Below are positions 23,829-33,536 of a stretch of DNA of 64,000 nt, in pieces. The DNA is from Adiantum capillus-veneris. Its lineage: Eukaryota > Streptophyta > Polypodiopsida > Polypodiales > Pteridaceae. The notes beneath the pieces are model-generated. The model ran no database searches. It saw only the letters and a program-made list of their open reading frames with translations, and was not told where the DNA came from. Positions within the stretch are counted from its first letter, which is position 1; every line of letters starts with the position of its first letter. The stretch lies in contig CM043963.1 in NCBI GenBank assembly GCA_014529385.2, positions 100,183,412 to 100,247,411 of the forward strand. Reading direction: 5' to 3'. Both the position numbers and the translations under genes were made by a program.

Positions 23829-26069
23829 ATGACTTATCCATATGCAGAAATAGAAAAACAAAGGTTGGATATGTGTAAAAAGATGATCGAGACGGATCAA
23901 TCATTGATGGAAGACCCGTTGGGTAAACCGGAAAATTATCATGATGCACCAGCTCCAACCCCTATCCAGCCAACGTTAGAGAAACATGAAGAAAAAAAGG
24001 AAAGACTCACTAATGATTATGAGTCCAGAGGAGAGCCTATCATAATACCAAATACCACCGATGAGGCAAGTGACAGGGTCCATCCTAAAATATTGGCAGA
24101 AATGGGAGAGGACAGTAACGGTCTAGATGATCTGTGGAAACAAATCAGGGAGGCCAACGAGGCTAATAGGATGAGTAACCACATGAATAGCACGAGAAAA
24201 GAAAAGAACGTGATCTTACCTCCTATTGAAGAATTCGAGGCAAGATCACAAGTGAACTTTGAGATACATTCACAAGGGGGAGACCAAGGATCTATTAGTT
24301 CGGGGCACAACCAAACAGACTCTTTGAGAACTTTACCCTCTTACCTGGGAGAATATGAAGCTAAGTCAGAAGTGAGAGCAATTCCATCTCAAAGACTTTC
24401 TTCTAACAAGGTGATGGATTCACAAGGATTGATTAAGTTGTTATCCACCCCGGTGGCATGCACTATCACGTTAGCAGAACTCCTGAGGTTAAGGCCAAAC
24501 ATGTGGACCACAGTAGGAAAATGCCTAGAAAAATTTGGAGTAAAAGACCCCACCTTGAAGCTACAAGAAGGAATCAGGGAGTTAGACAGACCTAACCTGA
24601 ACACTAGGCCGGTACCATTGAATAAGGTTGGAGAATATTGTGAGGGAGAGGACGGAAACACGACGCTACCGGTAGAATTCCAAGGAGTAGTTTCCAAAGC
24701 TATTCTTGACAGTGGAGCGGGAGTTGCTATCGCCACCAAGGAAATCTAGAAAAAATGGGGAAAACCAGCTTTGAGGGCTACCAAAATGAAGTTGCAGTTG
24801 GCAGATGGGTTCATGGATAAGCCTCTAGGACTCTTAGAAAAAGTAATTGTCACTTCGTGAGGAATCGAGTACAAGCATACATTTGCAATAGTCGATTTTG
24901 ACAAAAAGAACAATTATGAGATAATCTTGGGACGACCATTCATGCAACAACTGAAGATGGTCCAAGATTGGGGTTATGACCACATATACCTCAGACATGG
25001 CGAGACGACAACTAAAATACACCTGAAAGACCATAGTTACAAAGATGTAAACCAAAAACTAGTGGAAGAGTTTGATTCGGCTACAGTAGCAGGATCGGAA
25101 CTACCAGCATGGTTAGGGCAACCAAAAGAGCTATGGATGTGCGGAGCTTCACATTGTGGAAGCTTAAGAAAAGAGGAATGCGTCTTAGAAAGAGCAATTG
25201 AGGACAAGGAGTATATTCCGGAACCTTTCCTTAAAGATGCCTTGGAACCTCTAGAATGGGAACACATACTGGCAACATTAGATGTCTGTACCATTATCGA
25301 CAGTCCAACAACAAAATTTTGCGGTAAGGATGGCTATGACATGCTACCCTATTACATGGTAAGCGTTGTGTTAGAAAAAGAGACGGTAGAACCTACGGAA
25401 CAAGAAGAGTTTTACAAATCCTCTGAACAATTGGAAGTAAATGATGAGGCAGATATTGAGTGTTCAGACACCTCAAGTGAGCATGGGAATGAAGCCAAAA
25501 ATATCAAGTTTTATGATTTTTCTAATCAATACCCTAAACGCCAAGAATACTATAGGAGGAAAAGAGAAGGAAGGAAAGCGAGAGAGAACCTGATGCCCAG
25601 GATCAAAGGTAAAACTCACTATTTGATGCTTGTAAAAGCAGAGGATTGTGTGAAAGATCAAATATCAGGGAAATTCTCAGAAAATCAAAAAGAACGAACG
25701 CGAGAAGAATAAAAACAAGTAAGAAAAGCTAAAACTGAAACAAAATCTCAAAAATTTTAAAAATCAAAAAAAGAACCAACAAAAGACCCAGAGTGGACCA
25801 AACTGGAGCGTAAACAGAAATACCAAGAACTGAAAAGGTCTTTGAGAGAGATATGGACTACTGAAGAAGATAGTGATGGTAAAGGGGAGTCAAAAAAGGG
25901 CAACATGAACGTACCAGCACACTATCGGAAATTTACTATCCAAGATAGAAAAATCATCATGACACCACCAATCGGGGAGAGAACCAACCGAGAATCTTAT
26001 GATGGGCCTAAAAATGCAAAAAGAATAGACCTGCTGAACCAGGTAAAAAGCAGCAGCCGGTCTATATAG
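23829..26069 (+). pseudogene. Gypsy-1 protease (first) and linker
   Basis: Same frame as gag. An acidic/hydrophilic linker precedes a retropepsin-like domain: AILDSGAGVAIAT with the catalytic Asp codon near 24708, then after a TAG (24747-24749) and TGA (24858-24860) the strand IILGRPFMQQLKMV. This is the usual protease position, upstream of reverse transcriptase. A ~300-residue charged linker follows, with TAA stops at 25710 and 25758. Between about 26020 and 26069 the frame must shift to reach the reverse transcriptase. Confidence 0.8.
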
Positions 26070-27450
26070 CTAACGATCTAGAGCCTGAGGAGGAAGCGCA
26101 GCTAACACAACTTCTCACGAAGTATAAAGATGTGTTCGCTTGGTCCTATAAAGACCTCAAAGGAGTGGATCCATTGATATGCCAACATAAAATTCCTTTG
26201 AAATCGGATGCAAAACCTAGCAAGAAACATCCTTATACATATAATGACACTTTTGCCAAACGAATCAAAGAAGAGATTGATAAACTGATGGAAGCAGAGT
26301 TCATCTTTGAAATTGAACATACAGATTGGGTTTCACCCATTGTGGTAGTTCCCAAGAAGAATGGAAAACTGCGAGTGTGTGTAAACCTCAAAAAGGTAAA
26401 TGCAACAACCATAAGGGATAATTATCCCTTGCCAATTACAGAACATGTCCTTGAGCGAGTGGCCGGGAAACGGGCTTATTCCTTTCTGGATGGGTTTTCA
26501 GGATATAACCAACTGGCAATAGCAAGGGAGGATCAACACAAAACAGCGTTTGCCACAGAATGGGGGATTTATGCATATCGAGTTATGCCATTTGGCTTAA
26601 CAAATGCACCAGCCACTTTCCAGAGGTTAATGACTCACGCTTTCAAGGAATACCTAAGAATATTCTTAGAAATTTACATGGATGACCTGTGTGTACAATC
26701 TCTTCTGCGAGAGGAACATATTGACCATTTGCAAAAGGTCTTTGAAAAGTGCAGAACATATCGAATCTGTCTAAACCCGGAAAAGTGTGTATTTATGGTT
26801 AAGCAAGGAAGAATCTTAGGACACATGGTCTCAAGAAACGGCATAACCACAGACCTAGACAAAGTCAAAGTCATTGTAGACCTGCCCAGACCTACTAATG
26901 CGAAACAAGTGCAATCCTTCATGGGGCACTACGGATATTATCGAAGATTTATATACATGTATGTGGCTATCGCACAACCTCTGTATCGGTTGCTAGTCAA
27001 TTTCGAATGGACCAAGGAGTGTGAAACCTCATTCCAAAGGCTGAAGGAAAACCTTATATCAGCACCTGTACTAAAGGCACCAGATTGGGAAAAGATCTTC
27101 CCTGTGCACATTGATGCTTCAGCATATGCCATTGGAAGTATTCTAGCTCAACCTGGAGACGGAACAATGGATTTTCCAGTTTGCTATGCGAGCCAACAGT
27201 TAAACAGTGCAGAAAAGAACTACACAACCACCGAGAGGGAAGGGTTAGGAATGATTTATGTTGTAAAGAAGTTTCGGCATTATTTTCTTGCAAACAAATT
27301 TGTGTTCTTCACGGATCATCAAGCTCTTTTATACCTAGTAAATAAACCTTGCAATACAGTTTATTATATTGCTAGAATTTGACTTCACAGTGGTGGTCAA
27401 AAAGGGTAAAACCCATCTGCGAGCTGATAATCTTTCAAGAATACATAACG
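26070..27450 (+). pseudogene. Gypsy-1 reverse transcriptase and RNase H
   Basis: The lead-in DVFAWSYKDLKGVDP is followed by WVSPIVVVPKKNGKLRVC, then FATEWGIYAYRVMPFGLTN, then the active-site box YMDD at 26675-26686. The RNase H part shows HIDASAYAIGSILAQ and FVFFTDHQALLYLV. A frame break with loss of a few residues near 27360-27385 joins to LEFDFTVVVKKGKTHLRADNLSRI, the usual end of RNase H. Catalytic residues of the polymerase look intact. I see no second, archaeal-type RNase H, which many Tat elements have at this point. Confidence 0.88.
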
Positions 27451-27606
27451 AGGAAGCTTCTCAAGGGGTAGATGATGACATACCAGATGCTTATCTTTTC
27501 AACATTGAAATGGTACCCAAATGGTCTCAAGAAATAGTTGGCATTCTCTCCTTCGGAAGTGAGTTTGATAATACAGAATGTAGATTCAAACAGCAAACAA
27601 TTTGAA

Positions 27607-27880
27607 AAACAAAAAAACTTCCAGTTGATAGCAAGACGGCTGTATCATCTTGAATCTGACCTAATCCTAGGATTATGTAGAAATCCGGAAGAATTTGAGT
27701 GCTACCTTGAAGAGGCACATGTCCAAGGTTGTGCACTTCATTGTTCAACAATGAAAACACACCAGAGACTGAAACAGTTACGGGTTTATTGGCCAACTAT
27801 GTATGCGGATACACATTCTTATGTCACCAATTGTACAGTATGTAGTGCCAAACGACCAGTGGATCACGCAACTTTGTTTC
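27607..27880 (+). pseudogene. Extra H2C2 zinc-binding module (first copy)
   Basis: Reads NFQLIARRLYHLESD, then EEAHVQGCALHCSTMK, then VYWPTMYADTHSYVTNCTVC. This has the HX6H and CX2C ligands and the YWPTM signature of an integrase N-terminal zinc finger. It lies upstream of, and in the same frame as, the regular zinc finger of this element. The lead-in WSQEIVGILSF near 27523 (in the preceding frame) parallels WSQYIIDFITT before the second copy, so a unit of about 130 residues looks duplicated. Confidence 0.75.
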
Positions 27881-29310
27881 GGGTGAACATAGCACCTGCA
27901 TGGAGTCAATATATCATTGACTTCATAACCACTAGAAAGTTCCCTGAGAACATTACAAGAGCACGGGAAAAAGCTATAGAGCTAGAAGCTCGTGACTTTT
28001 AGTTAATTGAAAATCAACTCTATAAGCGGGGAAAGGACAATCAACTTAGAATCTGTGCAAGTGAAAGCGAATACTTGCTGATTCTAGAACATGCACATAG
28101 CGGAGTAAGTGGAAACCATTTTTCGGGCGATAAGACAACAAAAATTGTCTTAACCGTAGGAATTTGGTGGCCTACATTGCACATGGATGCCGATGAGTTT
28201 GTAAAGCGTTGTGATGCATGTCAACGCACCAAGATACCAATAAAAAGAGATGAGATGCCATTACGGCCAATGATGGGGGCAAGAGCATTTGCAAAATGGG
28301 GCATTGATTTTGTGGGACCTATATCACCCTCTGCATATTGCACCCATACCCAATATATCATTGTGGCTACGGACTATCTCACAAAATGGGTCGAAGCCAA
28401 AGCAACACAAAAAGCTGATGCACGCACCACGGCTCAATTTTTGTATGAGAATGTTTTTGTACATTACTGGTTACCAATAGAAATTGTCAGTGACCGTGGA
28501 ACACACTTCCTCAATGAAGTCATTGAATATCTACTAGAGGAATTCATGGTCATACATAGGAAATCAGAACCATACCATCCACTGGCCAATGGACAAGCTG
28601 AGGCCACAAATAAAACACTATGCACGGTTCTCACTAAAATAGTGTCAGAATCAAGAACCGATTGGGATCAGCAGCTACACTCAACACTATGGACATACAG
28701 GGTAGCTTACAAAACATCAATAGGAACAACACCATACAACATGGTGTTTGGGCTAAATGCTATACTACCCATAGATTTTTTAATCCAAACTCTACGAGTA
28801 GCAACAAGCTTGGAATGGACAGGGCATGAACTCTCTTCAAGAATTAATGATCTTGAAAAGCTAGATGAACTCCGCTTACAAGCTGTCGCTTTAATCTATG
28901 CTAAAAAGAGAAGACAAAAGGAATTTTTTGACAAACATGTGCATACCAAAGAGTTCAAAACAGGTGATTACGTACTTGTTTATACCTTGAAGCAACATGC
29001 CAAGAAACTTAAAAAGCGAGGGATGGGACCATTTGTGATTAGTGATCTATCACAAAGTGGAGCTGTCAAGCTTGCTACATTAGCAGGTGAAGAAATGCCA
29101 AACTGGATTAGTGGGTGTCGACTAAGGAGATATCTTCTACCCCTCACACAAGAGATGCTCCAACAGATTCATCAAGGAAAACAAAGAATGAAGGAAAAAG
29201 AGAGAGTACAGGAGGATGCTCAAGCCGAAGCACAAGAACGCATTGCAAAAAGACGGCTTCTGCGACAACAACAACAGAGTAAACCACGATTGAGAGTCAA
29301 TGCCATTTGA
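27881..29310 (+). pseudogene. Gypsy-1 integrase
   Basis: The second, canonical H2C2 finger (HSGVSGNH and RCDACQRTK) is followed by the catalytic core with GIDFVGP, VSDRGTHF and GQAEATNK, giving the D, D, E triad. The C-terminal domain has GDYVLVYTLK and GPFVISDLSQSG. A TAG at 28000-28002 interrupts the linker before the second finger; a CAG sense codon there would restore the usual FxLIxxxLYKRG motif. The frame ends at TGA 29308-29310, and the same frame continues directly into a second protease-like domain. Confidence 0.9.
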
Positions 29311-29700
29311 CTGATAAACTTGGAGAAGGAAATAGTAGAGCCAATAATTACAGTCAAAGTGGGCAACAATCAAGTTGAATCAACAGCCTTGCTTGATTCG
29401 GGTGCTCAAGCAAATTTGATCTCTTACGGATTATACCAACAGCTCAAAGTCACAGATCAACTTCATCCTACTCCCCAAGTGCTGGAAAGTAGCACATCAC
29501 ACCCATTGAAAACATTAGGAGGGACTATATTGCATGTACAACTACATCAATATATTAACCCACACAAATTCTATGTGGTGACAGATAAAAGAACACAACA
29601 CCCAATGATGCTAGGGAAACCTTGGCAAAAAGCATACAATGTCCAGATAGACTGGAAAGCAAAGGCGGTCAAAATTCAGCACGAACATGAACAAAAGGTG
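29311..29700 (+). pseudogene. Second retropepsin-like domain, downstream of integrase
   Basis: In the integrase frame, right after its TGA, comes IITVKVGNNQVESTALLDSG, then AQANLISYGLYQQLKV, GGTILHVQL and HPMMLGKPWQKAYNVQIDW. The DSGA catalytic block near 29397, the downstream hydrophobic-Gly strand and the LGKPW turn match the retropepsin fold as in gypsy proteases. It is distinct from the first protease at 24.7 kb. There is no ATG at its head, so it was either a C-terminal extension of pol (CGA changed to TGA at 29308) or is reached by readthrough. A cellular aspartic-protease-like capture is an alternative. Confidence 0.72.
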
Positions 29701-30149
29701 ATAGCTTTTGCTCAGCAATACCATCATGATGAACTGCAAGTTATGCAATCACGGGCAACAGAGACAAGAGAACAAATACCATCAAAGACCACCATGAAAC
29801 CTGAGACCAACAACCACGTAAACTCCAACACTGCTAATCACAGCCAGATGAAGTCACTGGCCACAATGCACAAATCTAGGTTACCAACACAAGGTAAACA
29901 AGTATGGATGCGGAAGAATAGAAATGCCATGGCGGGAAAGAAACAATGTAAAAACCGGATTCCAACAAACCAGACGGTGCAACCCAAAACCAAGGTCATA
30001 AAACAGATATGGATCCCAAAGAAAATGCTTAGCCATAACCCAAATGTCACTCACATTTGGATACCAAAGCAAAAGCCAAAGGAAATACCTACGGTACAAG
30101 CAACAATGGAAAACATACATCTACAGGTCAACAAGGAGAACCGATATAT
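29701..30149 (+). pseudogene. Basic tail with repeated W(I/M)(P/R)K motif
   Basis: Continues the second protease frame. It is rich in K, Q, T and N, with VWMRK, IWIPKK and IWIPKQ at uneven intervals, and WMPM beyond the MITE at 30442 in another frame. Similar tryptophan-basic motifs occur in other plant retroelement linkers, where the role is unclear; nucleic-acid binding is a guess. The frame is cut by MITE-1 at 30150. Confidence 0.55.
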
Positions 30150-30437
30150 GGGTGAAAGCATGTTAACCTGTCGTGCTTTTTGTGCTAGTTAGCAGTTTCA
30201 AGTTAGCACATCTTCGAAAAGTTGGGCGTCCGGTAAATTTTTTACAAATAATATCAAAATTTGTCGGAGGTTGTACATTTGGATTCCTTGTTTCAAGTGC
30301 TTTCTTTTGATATATCGTACGTCATAGATCTTGGAGATGTAGCTCAAGTTATTGTACTAGTTAGCATATGTCAAAATTGTGCTAGTTAGCATTGTCCGGG
30401 ACATGAAAAAGCATGACAGGTTAACATGCTTTCACCC
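30150..30437. mobile_element. MITE-1, inserted in Gypsy-1
   Basis: 288 bp with 32-bp terminal inverted repeats (30150-30181 and 30406-30437, one mismatch) starting GGGTGAAAGCATG. It is flanked by ATAT at 30146-30149 and 30438-30441. It has no coding capacity. The interior repeats a GTGCTAGTTAGCA string near both ends. The termini and 4-bp duplication match MITE-2 at 39052-39310. A 4-bp duplication does not fit hAT (8), Mutator (9), Harbinger (3) or Tc1 (2). Confidence 0.85.
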
Positions 30438-30441
30438 ATAT

Positions 30442-30718
30442 GTGGATGCCGATGACAGACAAACCAGTGGCAAACAAGAAAGTGCCAAACCATTTACAAA
30501 AGTCGGAAGCAATAAACTACCAATGGAAAGCCAAGGCCATAAGGCCCATAGCTATCACGTCCCAGCCAATTTTATCCTCAGAAACAGCTACGACTCCATC
30601 AAAAGTGTCGACAAAGCACTTGCCTCTTGCCACAAAGACAATTAAACAGAGAGCAGTAGAATTACAACTGCTACTTGCAAAGAAAGCAGGAAGCCTCGAC
30701 GGTGAATGCCAATAAGCA
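30442..30718 (+). pseudogene. Remainder of the basic tail after MITE-1
   Basis: An open frame with MWMPMTDKPVANKKV, then KQRAVELQLLLAKKAG, ending at a stop near 30713. It is basic and low in acidic residues, and reads as the end of the post-integrase extension that MITE-1 interrupted. Only composition and position support this. Confidence 0.4.
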
Positions 30719-32493
30719 TCTTGCTTATTCCCTTCTCTTGCATAGCATTAATTTTTCAATGCATTGACCGAGTATGCATAAAATAGGGCCACAATAATTG
30801 GCCAGGCATTAGCACAAATTTTTCAACCTATGCACGGTACATACTCCGAGCCGAAACCTTGTCGTCCGAGAGGACTCCGGCTAGGAGGGGGGGAGGCATT
30901 CTCAATGCGGAACCAATAACAGAAACAACGAAAAAGGGCATGATTTTCGACTATTTTAAGGGTTGACGTTTGATTGCGAAATTTTCTGGAAGTAACCCAA
31001 GTATATATGACCTTATACAGCATGAAGCTACGGGTATATGGGGCCAAACGCCGAATCAAGCCCCTAGGTGTGTGTATATAAGTAGAAATAGCCATTTTTC
31101 ATGCAAAATATTGGTAAAACGGAGAAATCCGGCCATAAAAATTGCATGTGAGTGTATATAATGTGTTGCGGTGATGTTTGTGATCTATTATGATTTTTGG
31201 GAATTTTATGGGTTTGATTTGCTATTTCCTTTTAATTTTGCTAATTTTCGGCAGAAAAACTTCAAAAATATAAAAAGCAGGTGAAAAATAGTCGTAATGA
31301 AAAACAAAAAATATGGGGATGACCAGTGACTAAAGGACAGCCTATGGTACAATGGGGGTGCAATTATGAGACTGAAACAGAAAGCGTGTTTTGGCCAGGT
31401 TTTGACCGAAATGACAAATTTCTGGTAAACAGGGCAAATGGAGTCCAGATCAAGAAATTTTTGAACCTAAACTGCATCTCGCGGAAAGATAGGAGCACAG
31501 GTCAAATTTCATGAAAAATGGTTCGGGGACCTCCATTATAAGAAATTTCCACCCCATTTTTAGCTCATTCTCACTATTGACCTTGTGAAGAGAGCTTCTA
31601 CCACCTAGAGCAGATCGACCTTCCAGCAGCTTCTACGACACACACCTCTACCCAACCAACTCCAGACATGAGAGGTAGGCTCACCACCTTGAGCTTTCCG
31701 TGCATGTTTATCATTATGTCACGAAAACTAGCGTAGAGGTCACACACAAAGCGAGCGGTAGAGACCTGCAAGTAGAGACGGCGGCCTAACGGCTAACCTG
31801 AAAGCAGCAAAACTTCATCGGCAGCTTACCCTAGTCTAGGAGACCAGTCCTGGATAGCCAAAGGCAGTGACAAACCATCGGGAAAAACCCTAATTCCCAG
31901 AAACCCGCAAGAGGCCACCAAATGGGAAATCGGCGAAATGGCGACCAAATGCTACCAAAAATTATGGGTAGGAGCATCTCGGCATGCTCAACAAGTCCAT
32001 ATGATCCACATGACCAAAAAGTGACCCGAAGCAGCACTAAACCTCAGAAACGGCATTAGACACACAAAGCGTCAAAATGCACTTGCGGCCAAACCACAAG
32101 TCCATTTGCCACCAAACTTCACGAGCGGCTTTCCTAGACCATCAACAACCAAGTCCTATGGTGGTAGACCACCACAAATCATCAAAGGTATGTAAACGCA
32201 ACCACGGGTGCTTCTAGAGCGACAAATTGCCAAATGAAGCTCCGGTGAAGCCAGAGTCGACGAAAAGCATACGGCAAGGATCCCGAAGGGATTGGGAAGC
32301 TATGGAGACCAACATCGAGAAATTTCATCGCCAAAAAGCACTCCAAAAGTCAGAAAACGGCTCGGAGGGTCTGAAGTCCACACAGGGAGTTATACTCTAT
32401 CCATTTGACTTTTTTGTTGAAATTAGGCTCAAAAGGGACTTAAGGGGGCAAAGGGCAAGCACTGGGAACACTAACACTAAAAAAATCATCAGG
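30719..32493 (+). other. Gypsy-1 spacer between pol and palindrome array
   Basis: About 1.8 kb with no frame I can support. A TATATAAG box at 31074-31081 and a later ATTATAAG near 31547 could start a separate transcript for the accessory frame. The stretch 31560-31700 looks leader-like (C/T-rich, no ATG-driven frame). All of this is prediction. Confidence 0.4.
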
Positions 32494-33370
32494 AGACATC
32501 CTACGCGTAGGATGTCTCAAGGACACTTTTTGGCACAAAACCCAACAATTTTTGTCATGCACATGTTCTGAATGACATTTGCAACCCTACACCAAGTTTC
32601 ATCACATTTGGATCAGATTTGACCTCATATGCATGGAAAAACGCAAAGTTAGGACATAGAGGCAATAATGGGCCATTGACCTACCAAATCTTGTCCAAAT
32701 CTCATGAAACTTGCACAACACATTCACATACACATCAGCAAACCATCTGTGTGGTCAGGGAGTAAAAATGATGAATTAGACATCCTACGCGTAGGATGTC
32801 TAATGGCCCTTTTTGGCATGGAAGGGAAGCTTTGTCATTCCAGATGTAATTACCTCATCAGCAAGAGCCCATATGTCAAGTTTGAAGCCATTCTAATGAC
32901 TTTTGACCCCCAACACCTTCAAGATACACTTTTTGGGCCCAAAAACACATCACAGAGTCCTACAGGCATCAAATCTTATCCAAATTCAAATCCAAGAACA
33001 AGGCCATGTTACATAGGCCAAGGACAGCCCACAGAACGATTTTCATGCAATTCTGATGAAAAAGACATCCTACGCATAGGATGTCTTCAGCATAAATTTA
33101 TCCTTCTGTGCAAGAAATGACATCATAGGAGCCAATACCATGATGCATTGAGCCCATATACCAATTTTCAACCCATTTGGACATCAATTGCTACCCATGA
33201 TGGACAATCTACCCAAATTGTGACCTAAAGCCTAAATCAGCCCAAAAATCCACTTTTTGTCATCCAAATTAAAATCCAAGATTATAACCATGTTCCATGA
33301 GCCTCACACTACCTGCATGTCAAGTATGAACCAATTCTGAAGAAAAAGACATCCTACGCGTAGGATGTCT
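32494..33370. repeat. 3' palindrome array of Gypsy-1
   Basis: Four copies of the 24-bp palindrome (arm AGACATCCTACG plus its reverse complement) at 32494-32517, 32778-32801, 33063-33086 (one change) and 33347-33370. Start-to-start distances are 284, 285 and 284 bp. The intervening ~260 bp are diverged repeats, recognisable by shared strings such as CCATTCTAATGAC/CCAATTCTGAAGA and ATCCAAATT. The last copy starts 190 bp before the accessory ATG at 33537. Confidence 0.92.
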
Positions 33371-33536
33371 AGATGGATTTTTTTTTGCCAGAGTTGCACT
33401 GTGAGCACATGCACAGCTTCACAAGTTCCTTTTAAGCTATAATTTCAATTTTCAAGTCATTTGGATAAGTAAAACTCAGTTTAGCAGTTGATATGGAAAA
33501 AACACTAACTTTGGATTGTTGAGTGCAACAGGATCT

